Shown: positions 34,081-41,515 of the stretch, piece by piece
Position numbering within the stretch: the first letter of the stretch is position 1
Layout: the number at the start of each line of letters is the position of its first letter
NCBI GenBank assembly: GCA_018969295.1
Contig: JAGWYN010000001.1
Location: 248,001 to 312,000 of the forward strand
From: Chloroflexota bacterium
Lineage (GTDB): Bacteria > Chloroflexota > Anaerolineae > Caldilineales > Caldilineaceae
Direction: 5' to 3'
DNA: 64,000 nucleotides
Program-made: the position numbers and the translations under genes
The notes under the pieces: model-generated
Told to the model about the DNA's origin: nothing
The model's database searches: none
The model's input: the letters and a program-made list of their open reading frames with translations, nothing else

Positions 34081-35075
34081 AAATTCTGGTCACGGGAGGG
34101 CTGGGCTTTGTCGGAATCAACCTTGTGCGCGGGTTGGCCGAGCGCGGGCTGGGAGAGGTCATTGCTGCGGACCTCAGCCTGCCCGGCCCTGCGGAAGAAG
34201 CTTTTCTGGAGCCGGTGCGTGCGTGCGTGCGCTGCTGTCCGCTGGACGTGCGGGACCGCGCTGCGCTTGCCGCGCTGCTGACCGACGAAGCGGTCACCCA
34301 TGTGGTTCATGCAGCTGCGATCACGGTCAGCGGGGAGGCGGAGCGCAGCCAGGCGGACACCATCGTGGCGGTCAACCTGGAGTCGACCTTGCATCTGTTG
34401 GCTGCTGCGCTGCACGCCCCGGCTTTGGAGAAGGTGCTGCTGGTGAGCAGCAGCGGTGTCTACGGCACCCCGGTCGACCTGTGGCGTCCCCAACGCGAGG
34501 AGGGCCCGCTGGACCTGACCAGCCTGTATGCGCTTACCAAATACAGCGCCGAGCTGTTTGTGGCGCACTACGCCGGGCTGAGCGGCAAAGCGATGGCGGC
34601 GGTGCGGCTGCCGGCGGTCTACGGCCCACAGGAACGCATCCGCGCCAGCCGGCCCCACACCAGCGCTGTCCACCAGCTGATGGTGGCGCTGCGCGCGTCG
34701 CGGGCGGTGCGTGTGGCCGGGCCGGAGGTGGCCCGCGACTGGACCTACACCGCTGACATTGCCGCCGGGGTGGCGGCGCTGCTGGCAGCCCCGCGCTGGC
34801 AGCAACCTGTCTACAACCTGAGCTGCGGCCGATCCATCTCCTTCGCCGAAGTGGTGGAGACATTTAGAGCTGCCGGGCTTCAGGCCACCTGGGTGGCCGA
34901 TGCCAGTGAGGCGGAGATTGCCATGCGCCCGCACCAGAACCGGGCACCGCTCGACATCAGCCGGATACGGCAGGAGATTGGGTACGAGCCGCTCTACTCG
35001 CTGTCGGACGGGCTGAAAGCCTGGCAGCAGGTCAGCAATGTGGGGGTGAAAGCGCCCAGAGCGTGGCAGCCGTGA
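34077..35075 (+). CDS. NAD-dependent epimerase/dehydratase (extended SDR)
   Basis: The product is 332 aa. The extended-SDR NAD site TGGLGFVGINLVRG is at the N-terminus. The active site is complete: VSSSGVYG with Ser and YALTKYSAE with Tyr-X3-Lys; RDWTYTADIAAG is the usual nucleotide-sugar epimerase motif near the C-terminal half. It probably acts on a sugar or a sugar nucleotide. Its start overlaps the oxidoreductase stop by 4 bp. After it comes a 506-bp gap. Confidence 0.88.
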   Translation: MKILVTGGLGFVGINLVRGLAERGLGEVIAADLSLPGPAEEAFLEPVRACVRCCPLDVRDRAALAALLTDEAVTHVVHAAAITVSGEAERSQADTIVAVNLESTLHLLAAALHAPALEKVLLVSSSGVYGTPVDLWRPQREEGPLDLTSLYALTKYSAELFVAHYAGLSGKAMAAVRLPAVYGPQERIRASRPHTSAVHQLMVALRASRAVRVAGPEVARDWTYTADIAAGVAALLAAPRWQQPVYNLSCGRSISFAEVVETFRAAGLQATWVADASEAEIAMRPHQNRAPLDISRIRQEIGYEPLYSLSDGLKAWQQVSNVGVKAPRAWQP

Positions 35076-35327
35076 CGCCAGGAGAGCGCTTGACCATTCC
35101 GCGGCGATAGCCGACAGTTTCGATGTGAAGGCAACTGCCCAGGTTGCGGGCAGGACACGACCAGCTATCCACGATCGTGCCTTCAGGCAATCGACCTCCA
35201 GCCCAATCAAAATTTCTCCAGACCTGCTGCGCCCGCACAACAGCCCAGCGGGCAGCTGGCCCTGAGCCGCGTGCCAGGGCTGTCTGGCGTTCTGTAGAGG
35301 CAATTCAAGTTGGAGGCTGCTGGCAAA

Positions 35328-35356
35328 TTGACAGCTATCCAAACGCGTGATAGAGT
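35328..35356 (+). promoter_or_regulatory. promoter upstream of the DUF4386-like gene
   Basis: TTGACA at 35328-35333 and TAGAGT at 35351-35356 with a 17-bp spacer. The stretch from the -35 to the operator is very like the promoter at 36491: both begin gcaaattgacag and share ccaaac in the spacer, so one promoter was probably copied from the other. Confidence 0.65.
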
Positions 35357-35376
35357 TTCAAACGTTGTTCGGAAAA
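35356..35376 (+). promoter_or_regulatory. TetR operator-like element, copy 1
   Basis: A 21-bp element with pattern TTCAAAC-N2-TGTTCG-N-AAA. It begins at the end of the -10 box. Two further copies lie at 36518-36538 (same strand) and 38185-38205 (opposite strand); 16 of 21 positions are identical in all three. Confidence 0.65.
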
Positions 35377-35581
35377 AATTAAAAAATTTATTTTTTAATT
35401 TTGCTTGAATTTCGTCAAGTAGTCGCTTCTGGTTGGTATAGCGGTTTTCGTCCAGTTTTTCAAGTTGGGCGGCGTCCCACGCTTCAAACGACCGCTGATG
35501 TTTATTCTGGAGTGGCCGAACCACGATTGCGTTGATGGGCCTGGTGCGAAAAAACACACCTATAACGTACAGGGAGAAAGA

Positions 35582-36355
35582 ATGATGAGTGACTCAACGT
35601 ATCCCATCTCTGGCAACTCCGGCAAGACAAACGGGGCGCGTGGCCTGCGCCAGGCAGCGATTGTCCTGCTTGTTGTGGAAGTTTTTCTCATCTTCCCGCC
35701 GCTCATTATTTTGGGGGCGGCCATCAACTGGCCGGCCAGCCTGGATGAACCGGCCAGCGTCAACTTGCCGCTGGTGCTGGAGCAGTACGTTGCTGTCATG
35801 ACCGGTTATGGCATCTATCTGGTCTATTCTCTGTTGTTTTGGCCGGTGGCCTATCTGACCGGGCGGGTGATTGCAGGGAACGATCCCGAAAATTTATTGT
35901 TCCGCCTGGCCAGCGGTTTTGCGGCCCTGTCGGCGCTGGCCCGTGCCCTGGGGATTGTGCGCTGGCTCTTCGCCATGCCGGTACTGGCCCAACTTTACAC
36001 CGGCCCCACCGCCACCCCCGAACTTCAGGCAACGATCAGCGTGACCTACGAGATGCTCAACGCCTATGCCGGGGGCGTAGGCGAACTGTTGGGGGTGAGC
36101 CTATTTGCAGCCATCTGGTTGGTGTTGATCAGTATCTTGATCGTTCAAAAAGCAAATTGGCCGAACTGGCTGGGCTACTTTGGCTTTGTCTCGGCCATTT
36201 CGCTGTTCCTGAATCTGCTGGAAGTGATTGGCATGGATTTGGGGCCGATGACGACCGTTTCAGTGGGATTGGTACAGTTTTGGATGTTGGCTGTTGCCAT
36301 CGTCTTCTTTCGCAAAAAAGACATCTCCCGGGCAGGGGAGGAAGCTCGTGGCTGA
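35582..36355 (+). CDS. DUF4386-like integral membrane protein
   Basis: The product is 257 aa. It has six hydrophobic segments, beginning with QAAIVLLVVEVFLIFPPLII after a short soluble N-terminus. The layout, including a conserved long loop before ALGIVRWLFAMPVL, resembles the DUF4386 family of unknown function, often found next to TetR regulators. GGGAG lies 5 nt upstream of the ATG at 35582. The gene has its own promoter with the shared operator element and is likely controlled by the TetR protein at 37.5 kb. Confidence 0.6.
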   Translation: MMSDSTYPISGNSGKTNGARGLRQAAIVLLVVEVFLIFPPLIILGAAINWPASLDEPASVNLPLVLEQYVAVMTGYGIYLVYSLLFWPVAYLTGRVIAGNDPENLLFRLASGFAALSALARALGIVRWLFAMPVLAQLYTGPTATPELQATISVTYEMLNAYAGGVGELLGVSLFAAIWLVLISILIVQKANWPNWLGYFGFVSAISLFLNLLEVIGMDLGPMTTVSVGLVQFWMLAVAIVFFRKKDISRAGEEARG

Positions 36356-36365
36356 GCACACGCCC

Positions 36366-36494
36366 ATGGCTGGGTGGCTGGAGATCCGGGCCTTCGGTGG
36401 TCTCGGGGTCCTCCGACTGGTGGGGGATGCGGCGCTGCTGGGCTTCAGGCCACCCGGGGGGCCGACGCCGGCTCCGCCAGCCTGGGCAAATTGA
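36366..36494 (+). pseudogene. possible remnant of a SARP/BTAD-type regulator N-terminus
   Basis: A 42-codon frame begins MAGWLEIRAFGGLGVLRLVG and stops inside the next promoter. The LEIR-x-FGGL pattern followed by a short Gly/Asp turn recalls the first strand of AfsR/SARP-type activators, which are common in Chloroflexota, but the rest of the winged helix is missing. It could equally be chance. The position directly before the promoter at 36491 fits a truncation scar. Confidence 0.25.
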
Positions 36495-36519
36495 CAGGTA
36501 ACCAAACATACGTTAAAAT
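36491..36519 (+). promoter_or_regulatory. promoter of the epimerase-TetR transcription unit
   Basis: TTGACA (36491-36496), 17-bp spacer, TAAAAT (36514-36519): an almost ideal sigma-70 promoter. The operator-like element begins within the -10 box, so a bound repressor would block initiation. Confidence 0.75.
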
Positions 36520-36538
36520 TCAAACACTGTTCGAAAAT
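36518..36538 (+). promoter_or_regulatory. TetR operator-like element, copy 2
   Basis: Same TTCAAAC-N2-TGTTCG-N-AAA pattern as copy 1. Here it is also the left arm of a larger inverted repeat, ttcaaac (36519-36525) with gtttgaa (36539-36545). It covers the likely transcription start of the unit that ends with the TetR gene, implying autoregulation. Confidence 0.7.
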
Positions 36539-36570
36539 GTTTGAATACATTTTGAAAGGCTGTAGAACCC

Positions 36571-37491
36571 ATGCAGACGATCTTGGGGGCCAATGGCCCG
36601 ATTGCCCGTGAACTCTCCAAAGCGCTGGCCGCATACACCCTGAAGATCCGCCAGGTGAGCCGCACCCCGCGCAAGGTCCATGAAAGCGACCAGACTGTTG
36701 TGGCGGATCTGTTGGATGGCCGCTTGACTGCGGATGCGGTTGCAGGCAGTGACGTCGTCTATCTGGTGGTTGGTCTGCAATACAATGCAGCGCTCTGGCA
36801 AGACCAGTGGCCTCGTGTCATGCGCAACGTGATCGACGCCTGCAAACAGCATGGGGCACGCCTCGTCTTTTTCGACAATGTGTACGCCTACGGGCGCGTA
36901 GAGGGGGTGATGACGGAGGAGACACCCTTCAACCCGATCAGCAAAAAAGGTGAAGTCCGTGCAAAGGTCGCCACCCTGCTGCTCGATGAGATGCGTCGGG
37001 GGAATTTGCAGGCGTTGATTGCCCGTTCGGCTGATTTTTATGGCCCGGGCGACGTGCAGGGCTTTCTACAGACCACCGTATTCCAGCGCATCCGGGCTGG
37101 AAAACCGCCGCAATGGATCGGCAACCCGAGGGCACTGCATACGTTTACCTTTACCCCTGACGCAGGAAGTGCAGTCGCCGCGTTGGGAAACTCAGCAGAG
37201 GCATTTGGCCAGAGCTGGCACCTGCCCACCTGCCAGGAGCCGCTCACGGGTCAGGCCTTTGTGCGGCTGGCCTGTGAAGCGGCAGGGCAACCTTTCAGGC
37301 TGCAGGTGATCCCCGGTTGGATGCGGAAGCTCCTTGGTCTTTTCGTGCCGGCACTGCATGAGAACGAAGAGATGATGTATCAGTTTGAGCACGACTATCG
37401 ATTTGGGTCCGGCAAGATCGAGTCGGCATACGGGTTGCAGCCGACTGCGTACAAGCAGGGTATCAAACTTTGTGTGAGCACTGGAAGGTAA
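36571..37491 (+). CDS. NAD(P)-binding epimerase/dehydratase-like protein
   Basis: The product is 306 aa. It has an atypical SDR fold: the N-terminal QTILGANGPIARELSKAL is a shortened nucleotide-binding motif, and VFFDNVYAYG with SADFYGPG follow the extended-SDR pattern. The usual YxxxK catalytic pair is not obvious; SKKGEVRAKVATLLL occupies that place, so the Tyr appears replaced. Such proteins often bind NADP as reductases or sensors. It is the first gene of the unit that includes the TetR regulator 10 bp downstream. Confidence 0.75.
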   Translation: MQTILGANGPIARELSKALAAYTLKIRQVSRTPRKVHESDQTVVADLLDGRLTADAVAGSDVVYLVVGLQYNAALWQDQWPRVMRNVIDACKQHGARLVFFDNVYAYGRVEGVMTEETPFNPISKKGEVRAKVATLLLDEMRRGNLQALIARSADFYGPGDVQGFLQTTVFQRIRAGKPPQWIGNPRALHTFTFTPDAGSAVAALGNSAEAFGQSWHLPTCQEPLTGQAFVRLACEAAGQPFRLQVIPGWMRKLLGLFVPALHENEEMMYQFEHDYRFGSGKIESAYGLQPTAYKQGIKLCVSTGR

Positions 37492-37501
37492 AACCTCTCC
37501 G

Positions 37502-38125
37502 ATGAGAACGACAGCGACACCGCGCGAGCGGCGCTACCAGCGAACCCAACAGGCAATCCTCGAGGCAGCCGGCGACATTATTCGCAGCGAAGGCATCGGC
37601 GCGCTTTCGATGCGGTCGATCGCAGAGCGGATCGATTACAGCCCGGCTGGGCTTTACGAATACTACAGCGGCAAGGAGGAGATCGTCGCTGCGGTCTGCC
37701 AGGTTGCATTCGACCAGCTGGCGGCGATGCTGCGCAGCACAGACCCTGCACTGCCGCCCAGCGATTTTTTGCGCGAATGTGGCTTGAATTATGTGCGTTT
37801 TGCCACAGAGAACACCGACGCGTTCCTGCTGGCATTCACCTATCTGCCGCTGCATGCCGCTGCTGCGCTGCCAGACACTGGCATCGAAGCGCAGCTGTGT
37901 GCTAGCCCTGCCTTCAGGGTGCTGCAAGAGGCTGTGGAACGTTGTGTCGCCGCCGGTCTTTTTCAAGAGCGTCCTGGCTGGGGTGTGTTTGAGATGTCGA
38001 TCGCCTGCTGGCAGATGGTGCACGGGGTCGCCATGCTGGCGGTCACGGTTCTGCGCCAGCAGCCGGGGCTTGACCTCTCTCGCAGGGCGATCGAGGTGTT
38101 GCAGGCGGGCCTCGCCGCACGCTGA
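37502..38125 (+). CDS. TetR/AcrR family transcriptional regulator
   Basis: The product is 207 aa. The N-terminal helix-turn-helix region reads RTQQAILEAAGDIIRSEG, then MRSIAERIDYSPAGLYEYYS and GKEEIV, the standard TetR DNA-binding signature. The C-terminal helices form the ligand pocket; the GVFEMSIACWQMVHGVAMLA segment resembles the TetR_C domain with WxxxHG. It is cotranscribed with the reductase-like gene. Three similar operator elements lie within 2.9 kb around it, so it probably represses its own unit, the DUF4386-like gene and the ABA4-like genes. Confidence 0.9.
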   Translation: MRTTATPRERRYQRTQQAILEAAGDIIRSEGIGALSMRSIAERIDYSPAGLYEYYSGKEEIVAAVCQVAFDQLAAMLRSTDPALPPSDFLRECGLNYVRFATENTDAFLLAFTYLPLHAAAALPDTGIEAQLCASPAFRVLQEAVERCVAAGLFQERPGWGVFEMSIACWQMVHGVAMLAVTVLRQQPGLDLSRRAIEVLQAGLAAR

Positions 38126-38184
38126 CTGGGCAGGGCAGCCCCGAAGTGTTTTAGGCCCGAAGCATTTCGGGGATTTTGAAACCC

Positions 38185-38205
38185 TTTTTCGAACAATGTT
38201 TGAAA
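38185..38205 (-). promoter_or_regulatory. TetR operator-like element, copy 3
   Basis: The minus strand reads the same TTCAAAC-N2-TGTTCG-N-AAA pattern. A second TGTTCGAA half lies at 38215-38222 on the plus strand, forming a larger palindrome with ttcgaaca at 38189-38196. It is 45 bp before the ABA4-like start. Confidence 0.65.
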
Positions 38206-38249
38206 TTCGTTTTTTGTTCGAATCAAGGGATAAGATTGGAGCAACCCGC

Positions 38250-38690
38250 ATGATGGAAATTTTGTTTGCACTCAGCAACTGGATTGTCATCCCTTTCTGG
38301 CTGTTGATGATTTTCTTGCCGCATTGGCGGTGGACGCAGCGGATTTTCTCGTCGTTCTGGCCGGTGGTGCCGGTTTCCCTGCTGTATGCTGGCCTGGTGT
38401 TGCCCAACCTGCCGGCCCTGCTGCCGCTGCTTGGCAGCCCAAACCTGGCTGACATGGCAGCCTTGCTCGGCACTCCAGAAGGTGCTACTGTGGCCTGGGC
38501 CCATTTTTTGGCCTTTGACCTGTTTGTCGGCCGTTGGATTTTTCAGGACGGGGTCCGGGTTGGGCTGAGCGCCTGGCTGCTCTCCCCGCTTTTGTTTGTG
38601 GTGCTGATGGTGGGCCCGCTGGGCTTTCTGCTTTATTGGGGGGTTCGTCTGTGGGTCACACGTCAGACCCGATCGGGGATGGAGGCATAG
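38250..38690 (+). CDS. ABA4-like (DUF4281) membrane protein
   Basis: The product is 146 aa with four hydrophobic segments. The pattern WAHFLAFDLFVGRWIFQDG followed by PLLFVVLMVGPLGFLLYWG is characteristic of ABA4-like proteins, known in plants for neoxanthin synthesis and widespread in bacteria with unknown function. The ATG at 38250 has GGAG 8 nt upstream; longer in-frame starts run back through the operator and TetR gene and were rejected. It is followed after 4 bp by another membrane protein, and both lie behind operator copy 3. Confidence 0.8.
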   Translation: MMEILFALSNWIVIPFWLLMIFLPHWRWTQRIFSSFWPVVPVSLLYAGLVLPNLPALLPLLGSPNLADMAALLGTPEGATVAWAHFLAFDLFVGRWIFQDGVRVGLSAWLLSPLLFVVLMVGPLGFLLYWGVRLWVTRQTRSGMEA

Positions 38691-38694
38691 GAGA

Positions 38695-39711
38695 ATGGTT
38701 CGTGGGCTTGTGGCTTTTTTTCAGGAACCGGGTGCTCTGCTGCGGCGGGCCTGGCATGTCAATTCCACCCTTGCGCTGGCGGTGCTGCTGCACCTGGCGC
38801 TTGTGCCCCTGCTGGCGGTGGTACTTTTTGTCGACCCGCGTGAGATTGGCGGCACCAACGGCTGGTACAAGCCGCTCAAGTTTGCCCTCTCTGGCGCGGT
38901 CTATGGGGCCAGCTTGCTGTGGTTGTTGACTCTGGTTCAGGGGCGCAGGCGGCTGGTGCTGGCCGTAGCCAACATCACTGGGGGGGCGCTGATCGTCGAA
39001 ACGGCCCTGATCACGCTGCAGGTCGTGCGCAACACTGCCAGCCACTTCAACATGCGCACGCCTTTTGACGGCATTTTGTTCAGTCTGATGGGTTTTTTCA
39101 TTCTGCTGCTGGCACTTGCCAACTTTGTTTTGACCGTGCTTCTGACGCTCCAGCGTTTGCCCGACCCGGTCCGGGCCTGGGGCATTCGGTGGGGGCTGAT
39201 CATTTCGCTGGCGGGGATGGTTTCAGGGGTGTGGATGAGCGCTGCCAATCTGTCGCCCGCCTCGCTTGCCGCTGTACGCGCCGGGCAGACGCCGACCGTG
39301 GTGGGTGCGCACAGCGTAGGGGTCGAGGATGGCGGGCCGGGTCTGCCTTTTTTGGGGTGGAGCACGACGGGCGGCGATTTGCGTGTCAGCCATTTTGTGG
39401 GCTTGCATGGGTTGCAGGTGCTGCCCTTCTGTGCTTTTCTGTTGACCCGTCCTTGGGCGGTTCGTCGTTTGGGCGGGCAGCGGCGGGCTGCACTGGTCTG
39501 GGCAGCGGGCCTGGGCTACCTGGGGGTCACGCTGCTGCTGCTTTGGCAGGCGCTGCGCGCCCAGCCCCTGCTGGCGCCCGACAGTGTGACCTGGCTGGCC
39601 GCAGCAGCGGTGGCAGCAGCGACGGCAGCAGCGACGGCAGCGGCGGTCGCTGCTGCGTGGATCGACTCGGCAGGGTGGTTCAAAGTGCCAGAGGTGGTTG
39701 GCAGGCGATGA
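38695..39711 (+). CDS. uncharacterised multi-pass membrane protein
   Basis: The product is 338 aa with about eight hydrophobic segments. No family is recognised. Notable features are the GGTNGWYKPLKFALSGAVYG loop after the first helices, a HFVGLHGLQVLPF segment with two histidines in a membrane helix, and a C-terminal tail of almost pure alanine and threonine (AAAVAAATAAATAAAVAAAW). Histidine-bearing helices could suggest heme or metal binding, but this is only an observation. It is translated 4 bp after the ABA4-like gene. Confidence 0.7.
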   Translation: MVRGLVAFFQEPGALLRRAWHVNSTLALAVLLHLALVPLLAVVLFVDPREIGGTNGWYKPLKFALSGAVYGASLLWLLTLVQGRRRLVLAVANITGGALIVETALITLQVVRNTASHFNMRTPFDGILFSLMGFFILLLALANFVLTVLLTLQRLPDPVRAWGIRWGLIISLAGMVSGVWMSAANLSPASLAAVRAGQTPTVVGAHSVGVEDGGPGLPFLGWSTTGGDLRVSHFVGLHGLQVLPFCAFLLTRPWAVRRLGGQRRAALVWAAGLGYLGVTLLLLWQALRAQPLLAPDSVTWLAAAAVAAATAAATAAAVAAAWIDSAGWFKVPEVVGRR

Positions 39712-39763
39712 TTGGCTTTGGGAATGGATATCAGGCGGGAACTACCCGCACGAAGGAGTCGCT

Positions 39764-40651
39764 GTGGAAGCCAAAAAAATGATCGTGGTGTCAGGGGCGA
39801 CCGGAAGGCAGGGAGGTGCGGTCATCCAGCATCTGGTGAGGGAGGGCAACCGGCGCGTTCGTGCCATCACTCGGAATGCCCGGTCTGCGCGGGCTGATCG
39901 CTTGCGGGCGCTGGGGGTAGAGCTGATCGAGGTGAGCCTCGAAGATGCGGCGGGGTTGGCGCGTGCGCTGGAAGGAGCAGACGGGGTTTTTTCTGTGCAG
40001 AACTATTGGGAAAAAGGCGTTGGCTTTGAAGGCGAGATTCGGCAAGGAAAAAATCTGGCAGAAGCGGCGAAGAAAGCGGGAGTCCACCATTTCGTCCAAT
40101 CGACCATGGCCGACGGCCAAATTCCCCTGCCTGCCGCTCTGCGCCACTTTCGCTCGAAGGCCAGGTTGGAGGAACAGATTGACGCCATTGGGCTGCCAAG
40201 AACCTTTTTGGGGACGGTCACCTTCATGGAGAATTTGATTGACCCGAAGCTTGGGGGGGAGTGGACGTTTCCGTTGATCTCCCGATTTTTGAAGCCGGAT
40301 GCGCCCTATCCCATGCTGGCTGTCGACGACATCGGCGGCATTGCTGCGGCTGTCTTTGCGGATCCAGAGAAATATCTCGGTCGAAAGATCAACATAGTGA
40401 GCGACACCCCCACGATTCCTGCGATGAAGCAGATGTATCGCGAGGTCACCGGCCGCTCCCCAAAGCGGCTCCAGTTTCCGCGCTGGTTGTCGAGAATGCT
40501 CAACCATGAGTTTGCTGCCCAGTTGGAATGGCAGTCTGCGGGGGGCTGGACCTTTGGCACCGACGAGGCCGGCGCCGTTTACCCGAAACTTACCTCTTTC
40601 AGAGAATTTCTCCACAAACATCTGATCCCGGGTCGAGGAGGGCAGCCATGA
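39764..40651 (+). CDS. NmrA-like NAD(P)-binding protein
   Basis: The product is 295 aa. It opens with MIVVSGATGRQGGAVIQHLV, the Rossmann signature of NmrA-type atypical SDRs, followed by RAITRNARSARADRL, whose arginines fit NADP binding. The family includes redox-sensing regulators and reductases without the SDR Tyr-Lys pair. The GTG at 39764 is chosen because AAGGAG lies 5 nt upstream; the ATG at 39779 would be 20 nt away. Its stop overlaps the alpha/beta hydrolase start (ATGA). Confidence 0.85.
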   Translation: MEAKKMIVVSGATGRQGGAVIQHLVREGNRRVRAITRNARSARADRLRALGVELIEVSLEDAAGLARALEGADGVFSVQNYWEKGVGFEGEIRQGKNLAEAAKKAGVHHFVQSTMADGQIPLPAALRHFRSKARLEEQIDAIGLPRTFLGTVTFMENLIDPKLGGEWTFPLISRFLKPDAPYPMLAVDDIGGIAAAVFADPEKYLGRKINIVSDTPTIPAMKQMYREVTGRSPKRLQFPRWLSRMLNHEFAAQLEWQSAGGWTFGTDEAGAVYPKLTSFREFLHKHLIPGRGGQP

Positions 40652-41442
40652 AAGAAATTTTGATAAAAACGAATCTGGGGCGTATCTGTGTCGCTGTGGC
40701 TGAAGGCAATGGGGCCTCACCGGTCGTGTATTTGCATGGGGTCTTTCTTGACAAGAGTCTCTGGGCGAATGTCTGTGCCCCTGCGGAAGGGCGGAGGCAA
40801 ATTTTTGTCGATATGCCTGCACACGGGGGCAGTGACAGCGTGGGCTTTGACTGGAGACTGGAGGAGTGTGCGACCATGCTTCTCTGCATTTTGGATGAGT
40901 TGGGGCTGCAGCAGTGTGTGGCTGTCGGCCATTCGTGGGGGAGCATGACGGCCTTGCGAGCAGCCCTTCAAGCTCCGGATCGGTTTCAGGCCCTCGCTCT
41001 TTTCAACACGCCCTTTCGAAGAATAAGCGGCTTTCGGCGGATAGGGTTTATTCTGCAAAAACGCATGGCGGTCTTTCCGAAGTTTTACGGGGCGCAGGCG
41101 GCCAAATCTCTCTATACCAGGAGCTTCCTGGAACGGCGCCCCGAATTGGCCAGGCAGATGATAGAAGGGTTTTCGAGACGGTCTCGGGTCGAAATTGCCC
41201 GGATCCTGGAGGCCGTTCTTCTTCAACCAGAAGATTCGAGCGCGCTGTTTCAGGAGCTGCGGGTTCCAGCTCTGGCAATTGTCGGGCAGACAGATTATGT
41301 CGGAATCCCCCCGCAGATAGAGAGTGTGACTCTCCCTGGGGGGCACATCAGCCCCCATGAGGCCGAGGCGCAGACGAGAGATGCGATCCAGCGTGTGCTG
41401 GCCATGGCTTCCAGCGTTTCTCGGCCAGCGCCCTTCTCCTGA
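40648..41442 (+). CDS. alpha/beta hydrolase
   Basis: The product is 264 aa. VVYLHGVFLDKSLW is the oxyanion-hole HG motif, VAVGHSWGSMTALRAA the nucleophile elbow with serine, PALAIVGQTDYVGIP carries the aspartate and LPGGHISPHE the histidine of the catalytic triad. A cap region rich in Arg lies between. It is a general esterase/lipase-type enzyme of unknown substrate, coupled to the NmrA-like gene. A terminator-like hairpin follows. Confidence 0.87.
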   Translation: MKEILIKTNLGRICVAVAEGNGASPVVYLHGVFLDKSLWANVCAPAEGRRQIFVDMPAHGGSDSVGFDWRLEECATMLLCILDELGLQQCVAVGHSWGSMTALRAALQAPDRFQALALFNTPFRRISGFRRIGFILQKRMAVFPKFYGAQAAKSLYTRSFLERRPELARQMIEGFSRRSRVEIARILEAVLLQPEDSSALFQELRVPALAIVGQTDYVGIPPQIESVTLPGGHISPHEAEAQTRDAIQRVLAMASSVSRPAPFS

Positions 41443-41477
41443 GGGCAGGGGGCGCTGGCCGGACGGTTTGCACAGAG

Positions 41478-41515
41478 GGCTGCGGGAAGGCGGCGCCCCC
41501 TCGCAGCCTGTTTTT
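41478..41515 (+). terminator. intrinsic terminator after the alpha/beta hydrolase
   Basis: A GC stem (ggctgcg / cgcagcc, 41478-41484 and 41502-41508) with a GC-rich loop is followed by TG and five T residues. It ends the plus-strand unit just where the minus-strand M20 gene also ends. Confidence 0.6.

Larger units (their letters stand above)
35076..35581 (+). other. gene-poor region with promoter, operator and A/T hairpin
   Basis: No convincing gene is seen in 35076-35327; a 68-codon minus-strand frame there has no ribosome binding site or recognisable product. The right half carries a promoter (35328-35356), an operator-like site (35356-35376) and a purely A/T inverted repeat (aattaaaaaa / ttttttaatt, 35377-35400). 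The leader to the next ATG is about 220 nt. Confidence 0.5.

Noticed and set aside
35032..35238. A 68-codon minus-strand frame in the gap after the epimerase
   Set aside because: No ribosome binding site, no recognisable product, and it overlaps the 3' end of the epimerase gene.
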